From positions 1 to 54,726 of the forward strand of contig NZ_JAMJPJ010000023.1 in the NCBI RefSeq assembly GCF_023555005.1: DNA of 54,726 nucleotides. The letters are read 5' to 3'. Both the position numbers and the translations under genes were made by a program. Origin of the DNA: Halomonas llamarensis. Lineage in GTDB: Bacteria > Pseudomonadota > Gammaproteobacteria > Pseudomonadales > Halomonadaceae. Positions 1 to 8,648 of this stretch are shown piece by piece (within the stretch, counting starts at the first letter, position 1; the number at the start of each line of letters is the position of its first letter). Under the pieces are notes generated by a model. The model was not told where the DNA came from. It saw only the letters and a program-made list of their open reading frames with translations, and made no database searches.

Positions 1-54
1 CCACGGCTACGTAAAAGAGACGCACAAAACACAGCATGATAGATCGCCAGTTAC

Positions 55-171
55 GCCTGACGACCATAGCGAGCGGGAACCACCTGATCCCTTGCCGAAC
101 TCAGTAGTGAAACCGCTCAGCGCCGATAGTAGTGTGGGGCCTCCCCATGCGAGAGTAGGTCATCGTCAGGC
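55..171 (+). rRNA. rrf: 5S ribosomal RNA
   Basis: The stretch has the classic gammaproteobacterial 5S sequence: a terminal helix formed by gcctgac at 55-61 and gtcaggc at 165-171, the conserved ccgaactcagtagtgaaac core, and the gcgagagtaggtcatcgtcagg tail region. It is the last gene of an rRNA operon whose 16S and 23S genes would lie left of the window. Bases 1-54 are then the 23S-5S spacer. A strong terminator follows directly. The mature ends may differ by one or two bases. Confidence 0.96.
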
Positions 172-180
172 ACTTATCCG

Positions 181-218
181 AAAAATCCCCCCGGGCTCAG
201 GCCCGGGGGGATTTTTTT
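181..218 (+). terminator. rRNA operon terminator
   Basis: A perfect GC-rich stem (aaaaatccccccgggc paired with gcccgggggatttttt) with a tcag loop and a T-run lies ten bases after the 5S rRNA. It ends the rRNA operon and, being symmetrical, could also stop leftward transcripts from the P-type ATPase gene. Confidence 0.95.
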
Positions 219-271
219 GTTCTAAAGTGGAGATAAAACAACGTGACTCTTAGCTGATTCGATTAAGAGTA

Positions 272-3004
272 TTAATATTTTTTGTGTGACTCATGCCGAC
301 TCCATAAAAATTTTTCTGCTTCAATAATAAGATAGATAAAAATGCTGCCAAGTAAGATCGCTAGCCAATGAGTTAACGATAGCGCTTCGCTGCCAAAAAT
401 AAACTGCATGAAAGGGAAGTATGTGAAGGCGAACTGTAGCAGCATGATCAATGCAATAGAAATCCAAACGGGTCGACTGCCGAATATACCCGAGATGGAT
501 AATGTGCTATTTATCAAAAAGCGGCTATTGATCAAGTAGGCAGCACTGCCGGTAACTAGCATATTGACAGCACCAGCTCGAGCTAGCTCCTCGCTTCCAC
601 CTTGGTTAAGTAACCAAGTGAAAATACTAAATACGCCCGCCAGCAGTAATAGTGACACGAACACAACACGCCAAAGCAAAAACAGATCGAGTAGCGGTGC
701 CTTAGGGTTTCTTGGGCTACGTTGCATTAAGTCATTTTCACCCTCTTCAAACGCCAGTGCTAGGCCTAAGGTAATAGCAACGACCATGTTAACCCACAAT
801 GCTTGCAACGGTGTGATGGGTAGAATAGAGCCCGATAGCACAGCGAGCATAATCGCGAGGCCCTGTGCCCCGTTAGTCGGGAGGATAAAGGTGATCGTCT
901 TGCGGATATTGTCATATACCTTGCGACCCTCTTCGACAGCGCGGACGATAGTGGCAAAGTTGTCGTCTGCTAGCACCATCTCAGAGGCGTCCTTAGCAGC
1001 TTCTGTTCCCTGAATGCCCATGGCGACGCCGACATCGGCACGCTTGAGTGCAGGACCGTCGTTGACACCGTCACCGGTCATTGCACAAACGCCACCACAG
1101 GCCTGCACGGCCTGCACGAGGCGCAGTTTGTGCTCAGGAGAGACACGCGCAAAGACATCGGTATCGAGAATAATACCCTCAAGTTCTTTGTCCGACATGC
1201 TCTCAAGTTCTCGTCCGGTGAATGCTTTTTCGGTCTGGGAAAAACCGAGCTGTTTGGCGATGGCAAGGGCGGTGGAGGCGTGGTCGCCAGTAATCATGAC
1301 TGGGCGAATGCCAGCTTGTTGGCAAAGTTTCACGGCTTTGATGGCTTCATCTCGTGGTGGGTCTAAGAGGCCAATAATACCCAGAAAGCGCAAACCACTC
1401 TCAACATGGTGATGCTCTAATTTGTCAACGTTGCTGGTGAGCTTGTCGGCAATAGCTAGTACACGCAGCCCTTGCGATGACAAGTCGTGAATGCGTTCCT
1501 CCCACTGGTTATAATCTATTTCCACATCGCCATCCAAAGTGCTCTCCGTCGCGCACATTTCCAACAGACGATCCGGCGCACCCTTGACCAGTATGCGATG
1601 CTGGTCACCACTTGGGTGTAGCGTGGCCATGTATTTGTGTTCAGACTCAAACGGGATGGCATCTAGGCGTTTGTAGTGTTTTCGCAGTTCGCGAGCGTCG
1701 ATTCCCCCTTTGGCTGCTGCCACTACCAAAGCTCCTTCGGTTGGATCGCCTTGGATATAGTAATGTCCTTCCTCTTTGGTGAGCTCTGAATCATTGCAAA
1801 GAACACCAACCTCAAGAAAATCGCGTAGTATTTGATCTTTTTCGATATCAATACTATGAGTGTCTCGTTTACCGTCTCTTTGCATAGGGTGGAAGTCGCC
1901 ATCGGGAACGAAGTCGATACCTTCAACTCGGTACTGTTTATTACCAAGCCAGAGCGCCTGAGCAGTCATTTCGTTTCGAGTTAGTGTGCCGGTCTTATCA
2001 GAAAAGATGGTCGATATGGAGCCTAAAGTTTCTACCGCAGGTAGGCGACGCACAATAGCATTATGCCGTGCCATACTCTGCACACCAAGAGCTAAACCGA
2101 TAGTAACAATTGCCGGCAGGCCTTCTGGGATAGCGGCAACAGCAAGCCCCACCGCAGCCATAAACATTTCAGAAGGAGGGCGTCCGTGAATGATGACGCC
2201 GAATAATGCCGTAAACGCGGCTGCCCCCAAAATAAAAATCGCGAGCACACGACCAGCACGGTCTAGCTGCTTTACCAGAGGTGTTTTGATGGGTTCGACC
2301 CTGCGTAGCAGCTCAGAAATTTTTCCGATCTCAGTATGTTGCCCAGTTTCGACGACTAAGCCGTGCGCATTGCCTTGCACTACTATGGTGCTCGCGAACG
2401 CCATACTGTGTCGTTCTGCTAGGTCAGCACTGCTTTCTACCGCGTCAATGTGCTTCTCAACTGGCACCGACTCACCGGTTAACGCCGCTTCTTCGGTACG
2501 GAAGCGGTGTGCTTCAATAAGACGTAGGTCGGCAGGTACGCGATCACCGCTCTCAATGAGAACAATATCACCGGGCACTACTTCTTCGGCAGCAATAGTA
2601 GTACGCTTGCCATCACGGAGGACATTAGCCTGCGGCGATAGCATATTGCGGATACTTTCTAACGCTTGCTCGGCCTTGCCCTCCTGAATGAAACCTATTA
2701 AGGTAATGATTACGACTACACTGACAATGGCGGCAGCATCAATAGCGTGACCGAGCAAGAAACTCGCTAAGGCTGCCACAAGTAAAATCATCATCAAAAT
2801 ATTATTGAATTGATCCAGCAAGCGGCGGTACCAAGGTCGCCCTTGTCCCTGTTGAATACGATTTGGCCCATGCTTTTGTAGACGCTCCTGAGACTCTTGC
2901 GTCGATAACCCCTCGAGAGTAGATTCTTGCTGCTCAAGGGCTTCTTCACCAGTGATGCTATGCCAAGTTGGGTGAGACCCGGTGAGGGGGTGGCGATTTT
3001 CCAT
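272..3004 (-). CDS. P-type cation-transporting ATPase (type II-like)
   Basis: A 910-residue P-type ATPase that would pump a cation across the inner membrane using ATP. The N-terminal cation-ATPase domain is followed by M1-M2 (about 60-105), the actuator domain with LTGES at 175-179, M4 with PEGLP at 293-297, the phosphorylation motif DKTGT with Asp336, the nucleotide-binding domain with KGAP near 474, TGDGVND at 643-649, and M5-M10. Order and length match the type II group (PacL/SERCA-like). The M6 segment reads WVNMVVAITLGLAL, and M5 has Gln where calcium pumps have Glu, so the acidic calcium ligands are not kept and the ion is uncertain. The start has GGGAG seven bases upstream. The gene points towards the rRNA operon. 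Confidence 0.9.
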   Translation of the reverse strand: MENRHPLTGSHPTWHSITGEEALEQQESTLEGLSTQESQERLQKHGPNRIQQGQGRPWYRRLLDQFNNILMMILLVAALASFLLGHAIDAAAIVSVVVIITLIGFIQEGKAEQALESIRNMLSPQANVLRDGKRTTIAAEEVVPGDIVLIESGDRVPADLRLIEAHRFRTEEAALTGESVPVEKHIDAVESSADLAERHSMAFASTIVVQGNAHGLVVETGQHTEIGKISELLRRVEPIKTPLVKQLDRAGRVLAIFILGAAAFTALFGVIIHGRPPSEMFMAAVGLAVAAIPEGLPAIVTIGLALGVQSMARHNAIVRRLPAVETLGSISTIFSDKTGTLTRNEMTAQALWLGNKQYRVEGIDFVPDGDFHPMQRDGKRDTHSIDIEKDQILRDFLEVGVLCNDSELTKEEGHYYIQGDPTEGALVVAAAKGGIDARELRKHYKRLDAIPFESEHKYMATLHPSGDQHRILVKGAPDRLLEMCATESTLDGDVEIDYNQWEERIHDLSSQGLRVLAIADKLTSNVDKLEHHHVESGLRFLGIIGLLDPPRDEAIKAVKLCQQAGIRPVMITGDHASTALAIAKQLGFSQTEKAFTGRELESMSDKELEGIILDTDVFARVSPEHKLRLVQAVQACGGVCAMTGDGVNDGPALKRADVGVAMGIQGTEAAKDASEMVLADDNFATIVRAVEEGRKVYDNIRKTITFILPTNGAQGLAIMLAVLSGSILPITPLQALWVNMVVAITLGLALAFEEGENDLMQRSPRNPKAPLLDLFLLWRVVFVSLLLLAGVFSIFTWLLNQGGSEELARAGAVNMLVTGSAAYLINSRFLINSTLSISGIFGSRPVWISIALIMLLQFAFTYFPFMQFIFGSEALSLTHWLAILLGSIFIYLIIEAEKFLWSRHESHKKY

Positions 3005-3050
3005 CCTTGAACTCCCTGTGATGAACGTATAATCATTTTAGAACATTATC

Positions 3051-3067
3051 ATGCTGCACCGCAGCAT
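3051..3067. promoter_or_regulatory. inverted repeat upstream of the P-type ATPase
   Basis: ATGCTGC and GCAGCAT form a perfect 7-bp inverted repeat with a 3-base spacer, about 47 bases upstream of the ATPase start codon. The position suits a regulator site or a hairpin in the 5' leader. The rest of the 3005-3308 gap shows no gene, and no other convincing signal was seen in it. Confidence 0.3.
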
Positions 3068-3308
3068 TAGAGTGCAAGGGAAGGGAGCATAACGCCAAGA
3101 GGTTAACCTGTCTGTAAGGTGGCACAGGTGTCTTGAGACAATCCTTGCTTTGCTGAAGAGTATGTTGGTTATGTTGCCGACCATTTCAGCGGTGAAAATT
3201 GACCAGGTCGCTACGGTATAAGTAAAGACAAATGGGCATAATGGTTGGCCTAGCCATTGAATGCCCGTAAACGATAAAATTTACCAGCGTCATTAGTCGA
3301 AGCATGAA

Positions 3309-3536
3309 TTATTCATCTTCTGACTGCCGAGAACCTGGAAAAACTTGTCCTGGGATCCGGTATATGATCGGTTCGGCCTGACGTTCCTCGTGACTTTTAT
3401 TTTCTGCTTGCGCAGGAACGCCAAGCACGGTTTGTTGCGTTCCATCAGGCCACGTATACGTTGTACATCCAATGAGGGTAAGAAATAACCCTATGGCCGC
3501 AATGGTTAATGAAGCTTTCACATTAAATTTAGCCAA
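3309..3536 (-). CDS. small lipoprotein of unknown function
   Basis: A 75-residue protein with an N-terminal hydrophobic segment ending in a lipobox (LIGC, Cys24), so it is probably lipidated and anchored to a membrane on the periplasmic side. After the cysteine comes a short polar region (TTYTWPDGTQQTVLGVPA) and an acidic tail. The chosen start is TTG at 3536, because GAGGA sits six bases upstream. An internal GTG at 3521 lacks such a site. No known domain was recognised. Neighbours on the same strand are the ATPase and the possible phasin, but the gaps give no sign of an operon. Confidence 0.7.
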   Translation of the reverse strand: MAKFNVKASLTIAAIGLFLTLIGCTTYTWPDGTQQTVLGVPAQAENKSHEERQAEPIIYRIPGQVFPGSRQSEDE

Positions 3537-3589
3537 ATTTGATCCTCAGAAATTGCTAAAAAATTAATAATTTTAAAAGCTTATATGCG

Positions 3590-3979
3590 TCAAATTTCTT
3601 CCCATATCGCACTGCGAAAATCATGACTCAGTTCTGTTACCTTTTTAAGCCTGTTTAAGTGAGCATTTGACAAATCTTGCATTGCTTGTTGGTAGCAGTC
3701 TGTGATTTTTTCGGTTGATTTTGGCGATTTCTGATGAATCAGTAAGCAATGTGAGATTTTTTCGTGGCTTTCTGCGATAGCTTGACAGAACTCCATTTCC
3801 ATCTGCATTGCACTCGATACACTTTCCAACCAGGCTAGCTGCACATTCATTAACGGCTGTACCCCCTTCACGCTTTGTTCCATCCACCACTGTAATAAAG
3901 GCTGGCTAATGGAGAGCCAGGGGGGGAGTGAGTCTGAGGGTAAAGGCTTGAATGAAGAGGTACGAGACAGTGTGGCCAT
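3590..3979 (-). CDS. small helical protein, possibly phasin-like
   Basis: A 129-residue protein, apparently all alpha-helical, with no signal peptide or membrane span. The central stretch (PLMNVQLAWLESVSSAM, then MEMEFCQAIAESHEK) has the spaced hydrophobic and acidic pattern of phasin-type proteins that coat polyhydroxyalkanoate granules. Such granules are common in Halomonas, but the similarity is weak by eye. The start is ATG at 3979 with a perfect GGAGG (3985-3989) five bases away; an in-frame TTG at 3991 lies upstream of that site and is unlikely. The function call is an inference. No polyhydroxyalkanoate genes are nearby. Confidence 0.55.
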   Translation of the reverse strand: MATLSRTSSFKPLPSDSLPPWLSISQPLLQWWMEQSVKGVQPLMNVQLAWLESVSSAMQMEMEFCQAIAESHEKISHCLLIHQKSPKSTEKITDCYQQAMQDLSNAHLNRLKKVTELSHDFRSAIWEEI

Positions 3980-4117
3980 GGTGACCTCCAAATGTGTTTG
4001 CGTTGAATCCGATCACGGAAGGACATTCCATAATCAGTATAGTCAAATATGGGGTGAACGGTGGCGTCAACCTTTGTCGCAAGTCAAGGGATCAAGCATC
4101 GACCATCAGGAGAGAGT

Positions 4118-4294
4118 ATGTGGCGGGTCATTAAATCTGTCCTAGCAGCGTTAATCGGGGTGCAGAAAAACCAGCAGCGAGAAGAAGATTTTAGTAGTGA
4201 CAAGCCACTCGCTTTTGTGATAGCTGCGATCTTCGTAGCACTCCTTTTCGTTTTGTTGCTAATCGGCGTAGCTCTACTCGCTGCAAAAGTCTGA
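4118..4294 (+). CDS. DUF2970 family small membrane protein
   Basis: A 58-residue protein beginning MWRVIKSVLAALIGVQ, with one strong membrane span (about 32-56) at the C terminus. The N-terminal WxVIKSVLAAxxGVQ pattern and the SDKPLAFVIA stretch match the DUF2970 family, which is often found beside cytochrome c oxidase genes in gammaproteobacteria, as here just before ctaC. The start at 4118 is supported by AGGAGAG ending three bases upstream; an upstream in-frame ATG at 4061 has no such site. The family's role is unknown, and a link to oxidase assembly is inferred from position only. Confidence 0.78.
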   Translation: MWRVIKSVLAALIGVQKNQQREEDFSSDKPLAFVIAAIFVALLFVLLLIGVALLAAKV

Positions 4295-4318
4295 TACAAA
4301 TTTAATGGCGGTTCTCCG

Positions 4319-4331
4319 TGACGTAGCGTCA
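4319..4331. promoter_or_regulatory. TGACG-TAG-CGTCA inverted repeat before ctaC
   Basis: A 5-bp perfect inverted repeat with a 3-base spacer lies in the 111-base gap before the oxidase cluster. TGACGTA appears again at 4366-4372. A TATACT hexamer at 4340-4345 could be a -10 element, but no good -35 was seen. It is a weak candidate for an operator of the oxidase genes. Confidence 0.25.
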
Positions 4332-4405
4332 TTCTTACCTATACTGCATATACCTTCGTTTATCCTGACGTAAAACGCTAAACAATAATAACCGTGGAGG
4401 GACCT

Positions 4406-5509
4406 ATGCGATCATTGAAGCATTGGTCGGTTGTATCTTTCCTAGTACCAACGGCTTCCTATGCGTGGAATATGCCGGTTGGGGTTACCGATGTAAGCGG
4501 CGACATTTACCGTTTACATATGACCATATTTTGGATCTGCGTCGCGATTGGTCTCTTGGTGTTCGGTGCGATGTTTTACTCTCTTTTTCGCTATCGGCAT
4601 GCAAAGGGCGCGAAAGCGGCTCACTTTCACGAAAACACACTGGTAGAGGTGCTTTGGACAGCTATTCCGGTACTGATTCTGATCGCAATGGCAGTGCCTG
4701 CCACGGCGACATTGAAACAGATGTATAATCCCTCTGATGCAGATTTAGATGTCATGATTACTGGTCAGCAGTGGCGTTGGCGTTATGAGTATATGGGCGA
4801 AAATGTGGCCTTCATTTCAAGCTTAAGTACACCGCAAGTACAAATTAACGGGGAGGAAGCACGAGGCGAGACATATCTACTCGATGTTGATAACCCATTA
4901 GTTCTCCCCGTTAATCGTAAGGTACGTTTTTTGATGACATCGGACGACGTGATTCATTCTTGGTGGGTGCCGGAATTGGCAGTAAAGCAAGATGCGGTGC
5001 CTGGTTTTATTAATGAAAACTGGGTACGTATCAACGAACCCGGTATTTATCGGGGGCAGTGCGCTGAGCTCTGTGGGATGGATCATGGGTTTATGCCGGT
5101 AGTGGTTCATGCGATGGAGCAAGAGGCGTTTGACAAGTGGTTTGCTGAACGTAAAGCGGCTGCTGAAAAAGAAATCAGTGGCATTGACCGAGACTGGAAG
5201 CTTGCAGAACTCATGGAGCGTGGACAAGCAACTTACGAGGCGATTTGTGCTTCATGTCATCAGCCTGATGGTGGTGGATCGCCGCCCGCATTCCCAGCGC
5301 TAGCAGGAAATGAACAACTTATTGCTGATCAAGCGTGGCATTTAGATAGAGTGCTTAATGGTGTCTCGGGAGCTGCCATGCCTGCTTTCCGAAATACGCT
5401 AAATCCCGTTGAGCTTGCTGCTGTAGTTACTTACACGCGTAACGCATGGGGGAATGATGCGGGTGATGTCGTACAGCCACTAACAGTTCAAGAACTTATC
5501 GCCCAGTGA
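4406..5509 (+). CDS. ctaC: cytochrome c oxidase subunit II with fused cytochrome c domain
   Basis: Subunit II of an aa3-type oxidase, 367 residues. It takes electrons from cytochrome c through the CuA centre on the periplasmic side. A signal peptide is followed by two membrane helices, then the CuA cupredoxin domain with the binuclear copper motif QCAELCGMDHGFM. The C-terminal third is a cytochrome c domain with a CASCH heme-binding site, so this is a caa3-like fusion of the kind also found in Pseudomonas. The start at 4406 has GGAGG five bases upstream. It is the first gene of the oxidase cluster, 45 bases before ctaD. Confidence 0.95.
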   Translation: MRSLKHWSVVSFLVPTASYAWNMPVGVTDVSGDIYRLHMTIFWICVAIGLLVFGAMFYSLFRYRHAKGAKAAHFHENTLVEVLWTAIPVLILIAMAVPATATLKQMYNPSDADLDVMITGQQWRWRYEYMGENVAFISSLSTPQVQINGEEARGETYLLDVDNPLVLPVNRKVRFLMTSDDVIHSWWVPELAVKQDAVPGFINENWVRINEPGIYRGQCAELCGMDHGFMPVVVHAMEQEAFDKWFAERKAAAEKEISGIDRDWKLAELMERGQATYEAICASCHQPDGGGSPPAFPALAGNEQLIADQAWHLDRVLNGVSGAAMPAFRNTLNPVELAAVVTYTRNAWGNDAGDVVQPLTVQELIAQ

Positions 5510-5554
5510 TCAACCAATTAATTGTTAATAACAATAACATCTTTGGAGAGTCGA

Positions 5555-7192
5555 ATGGCGCTCAAACTACCTCCCCAACATAACTTGCAGCATAGCTCGA
5601 CGATTACAGCAGATAGCCAAGTTCATCATGGCCACCCTGCGCAGCCCCGTGGCATATTGCGATGGTTGCTAACCACTAATCATAAAGAAATCGGCTCACT
5701 CTATTTAATTTTTTCGCTGACAATGTTTTTCATTGGCGGCATATTTGCACTGGTGGTGCGTGCTGAGCTTTTTCAACCGGGTTTGCAGTTGGTTAATCCA
5801 GAATTCTTTAACCAAATGACGACCATGCATGGTTTGATCATGGTGTTTGCTGCGGTGATGCCAGCTTTTACTGGCTTGGCTAACTGGATGATCCCATTGC
5901 AAATTGGTGCGCCAGATATGGCGTTACCAAGACTCAATAATTTTAGTTTTTGGCTGCTTCCTGTGGCGTTTACCCTGTTGCTTTCTACCTTACTGATGCC
6001 GGGAGGTGGTCCAAACTTTGGCTGGACATTTTATGCGCCACTATCTACCACTTATGCCCCTCCCTCGACAACTTTTTTTATCTTAGCTATACATATCGCT
6101 GGTATAAGTTCTATTTTAGGTGCAATTAATATTATTGCGACGATTCTCAATATGCGTGCACCTGGCATGCGGTTGATGGATATGCCGCTATTTGTGTGGA
6201 CATGGCTTATTACAGCGTTCCTGCTAATTGCCGTGATGCCGGTGTTAGCCGGTGTGATCACCATGATGCTAATGGATATTAATTTTGGTACCAATTTCTT
6301 TAATGCGGCGGGCGGTGGAGACCCAGTACTGTTCCAGCATCTCTTTTGGTTCTTCGGTCATCCTGAAGTATATATTATGATTTTGCCTGCCTTTGGTATT
6401 GTCTCGGCAATCATACCTACTTTTGCCCGTAAGCCTTTGTTTGGTTACGCCTCAATGGTTTACGCTACAGCATCCATTGCACTGCTATCGTTTTTAGTTT
6501 GGGCTCACCATATGTTCGTGGTGGGGTTACCCTTGGTTGCAGAGCTTTTTTTCATGTACTCCACCATGCTGATAGCGGTGCCTACAGGCGTGAAAGTATT
6601 CAACTGGGTGACTACATTGTTCCGTGGTTCGATTAGCTTTGAATCACCGATGTTATTTTCTCTTGCCTTTGTAGTGTTGTTTACCATTGGTGGGTTTTCA
6701 GGATTGATGCTGGCAATCGCGCCTGCTGATTTTCAATATCATGATACCTATTTTGTGGTGGCTCATTTTCACTATGTATTAGTACCTGGTGCAGTTTTTG
6801 CCATCATGGCGGGGGTTTATTATTGGCTGCCTAAATGGACCGGCCACTACCCCAATGAACGACTGGCTCAGTGGCATTTCTGGTTTTCAATCGTTGGCGT
6901 GAACTTGACTTTCTTTCCGATGCATTTTGCTGGTTTGGCGGGCATGCCAAGACGTATTCCTGACTATGCACTTCAATTCGCAGATTTCAATTTTATCTCA
7001 AGCATTGGCGCTTTCTTCTTTGGTGCGTCACAGTTATTGTTTGTGCTTGTCGTTGTGCTGTGCGTTCGCGGTGGTAAAAAAGCGCCAGCTAAAGCATGGG
7101 AAGGGGCTGAAGATCTAGAGTGGACAGTGCCGAGTCCAGCACCATTGCATACCTTTGAAACTCCACCAAATTTTCATCGTTCTTCGCATTGA
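5555..7192 (+). CDS. ctaD: cytochrome c oxidase subunit I
   Basis: The catalytic subunit (545 residues, twelve membrane helices) holds heme a and the heme a3-CuB site that reduces oxygen and pumps protons. Diagnostic motifs are TTNHKEIGSLY near the N terminus, MHGLIMVF with a heme a ligand, WFFGHPEVYI with the CuB histidine and the His-Tyr pair, VWAHHMFVVG with two further CuB histidines, and HDTYFVVAHFHYV with the two distal heme histidines. The motif set and the GHPEVYI form fit A-type oxidases. The start at 5555 has GGAGAG four bases upstream. Confidence 0.97.
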   Translation: MALKLPPQHNLQHSSTITADSQVHHGHPAQPRGILRWLLTTNHKEIGSLYLIFSLTMFFIGGIFALVVRAELFQPGLQLVNPEFFNQMTTMHGLIMVFAAVMPAFTGLANWMIPLQIGAPDMALPRLNNFSFWLLPVAFTLLLSTLLMPGGGPNFGWTFYAPLSTTYAPPSTTFFILAIHIAGISSILGAINIIATILNMRAPGMRLMDMPLFVWTWLITAFLLIAVMPVLAGVITMMLMDINFGTNFFNAAGGGDPVLFQHLFWFFGHPEVYIMILPAFGIVSAIIPTFARKPLFGYASMVYATASIALLSFLVWAHHMFVVGLPLVAELFFMYSTMLIAVPTGVKVFNWVTTLFRGSISFESPMLFSLAFVVLFTIGGFSGLMLAIAPADFQYHDTYFVVAHFHYVLVPGAVFAIMAGVYYWLPKWTGHYPNERLAQWHFWFSIVGVNLTFFPMHFAGLAGMPRRIPDYALQFADFNFISSIGAFFFGASQLLFVLVVVLCVRGGKKAPAKAWEGAEDLEWTVPSPAPLHTFETPPNFHRSSH

Positions 7193-7227
7193 TGAGGTAA
7201 CGCTCGAATAAATAAGATGAGGTTGTT

Positions 7228-7779
7228 ATGCAAAATCTTCAGCATATGCAGGCAGCAGGTATAAGGCGAGCAGTTATAAGATTACTTGCTGCGCTGTTGG
7301 GGATATTTGCTTTTGCATTAGTGCTCATGTACGACGTTTTCTGTCGTATAAAGGGCATCAAAGGTAAGGTCAATGCAGCTGCTCAAAGTATTGTTCATGA
7401 GGAAGTGGATACGTCACGTTACGTGAACGTTCAGTTTATTACCCGTGGTAGCGCAAGCCTGCCAATGCAAGTGAGCGTTGAAATGCAACAAATGCGTGTG
7501 CGTCCTGGGCAAACAGTAATTGACTTTACCTTTACCAATAATATTTCTAATATAAGCTGGGGACGCGCGGTGTCAAGCGTGTCGCCATCAATTGCTACTC
7601 GCTATTTGCGCAAAGTAAGCTGTTTTTGTTTTGAAGAACAGCAATTGCAAGGCGATGAACGTTTAAGAATTCCGCTGGTGTATCGCTGTATCCAGTCCAG
7701 GAAAACCTTCGCCATGCATCGCTTAATGGCACCCGTAATAACAACAAAGCGACGAGGGGATCAATATGAGTGGTGGTAG
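7228..7779 (+). CDS. ctaG: cytochrome c oxidase assembly protein CtaG/Cox11, probably frameshifted at the 3' end
   Basis: A membrane-anchored periplasmic copper chaperone that delivers CuB to subunit I. One N-terminal membrane span is followed by YDVFCRIKGIKGK, a beta-sandwich domain and the copper site CFCF, all typical of Cox11. Family likeness stops after the residues IPLVYR near 7695. From there the -1 frame continues family-like (YPVQENLRHASL) and ends at TGA 7767-7769, overlapping the ctaE start as ATGA. The frame as read instead runs 14 bases into ctaE. One missing base around 7695-7700 explains this, either as a real mutation or as a sequencing error. The copper motif is upstream of the shift. 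Confidence 0.87.
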   Translation: MQNLQHMQAAGIRRAVIRLLAALLGIFAFALVLMYDVFCRIKGIKGKVNAAAQSIVHEEVDTSRYVNVQFITRGSASLPMQVSVEMQQMRVRPGQTVIDFTFTNNISNISWGRAVSSVSPSIATRYLRKVSCFCFEEQQLQGDERLRIPLVYRCIQSRKTFAMHRLMAPVITTKRRGDQYEWW

Positions 7780-8626
7780 CTATTACGTTCCTGCGACGAG
7801 CCGGTGGCCGGTATTATGCTCTTTGGCGCTGGGTGTTATGATGATTGGCCTTGGCATTAAGCTGGTTTATGACACCGGGTTACACCTTGCATTCATCGGC
7901 GTTATAGGCATTGTCGCTGTTATGTGGCTATGGTTCCGTGATGTGGTCATTGAGTCCCAGGGAGGGCTATACGACGCGCAAATGGATCGCTCATTTAGGT
8001 GGGGCATGGGCTGGTTTGTTTTTTCGGAAGTGATGTTTTTTGCAGCTTTTTTTGGAGCGCTGTTTTACGTCCGTATGTTTGCCATCCCGTGGTTAGGGGG
8101 CGAAGGTTCAAAAGGTGTTGCCGCGTTATTATGGCCTGATTTTGTGGCTCATTGGCCGCTAATAAATCCGCCTGATTCTTCTATTTCGGGTCCGCAACAA
8201 GTCTTCAGTCCATGGCAGTTGCCTCTTGTTAATACACTAATTTTAATCACTTCGAGTATTACGTTGACGATTGCCCATGAGGCGTTAAAAGAGGGCTATC
8301 GCAAGGCGTGTCGAAATTGGCTGACTGGAACGGTACTTCTTGGTGTTTGTTTCATAATTATTCAGGGTGTTGAGTACTACGAAGCCTATGCCCACTATGG
8401 CATTACCTTAGAAGCAGGTATTTTCGGTGCCACGTTTTTCATTCTTACGGGTTTTCATGGCGTGCACGTGATCGTGGGTACTTTAATATTAGCTACCATA
8501 TTAGTGCGTATTCAGAAAGGACACTTTGCTCATGAAAACCACTTCGGTTTTGAAGCCTCTTGCTGGTATTGGCACTTTGTCGATGTGGTTTGGGTCGGGC
8601 TCTTTATTTTTGTCTATGTGCTTTAA
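7766..8626 (+). CDS. ctaE: cytochrome c oxidase subunit III
   Basis: Subunit III (286 residues) is an integral membrane protein with about seven helices that stabilises the catalytic core. Recognisable features are RWGMGWFVFSEVMFFAAFFGALF, the NTLILITSSITLTIAHEAL helix, and the C-terminal GFHGVHVIVGT plus WYWHFVDVVWVGLFIFVYVL. The long extramembrane insert around residues 110-150 (WLGGEG, WPLINPPDSS) is usual for gammaproteobacterial versions. It is read after ctaG, and its ATG overlaps the putative ancestral ctaG stop. Confidence 0.95.
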   Translation: MSGGSYYVPATSRWPVLCSLALGVMMIGLGIKLVYDTGLHLAFIGVIGIVAVMWLWFRDVVIESQGGLYDAQMDRSFRWGMGWFVFSEVMFFAAFFGALFYVRMFAIPWLGGEGSKGVAALLWPDFVAHWPLINPPDSSISGPQQVFSPWQLPLVNTLILITSSITLTIAHEALKEGYRKACRNWLTGTVLLGVCFIIIQGVEYYEAYAHYGITLEAGIFGATFFILTGFHGVHVIVGTLILATILVRIQKGHFAHENHFGFEASCWYWHFVDVVWVGLFIFVYVL

Positions 8627-8648
8627 AGGAAGCTAGTAAGCTGTGGAA

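Noticed and set aside
564..1013. Plus-strand open frame opposite the P-type ATPase gene
   Set aside because: The opposite strand encodes conserved ATPase motifs over the same bases; the predicted peptide is low-complexity and Ser/Arg-rich.
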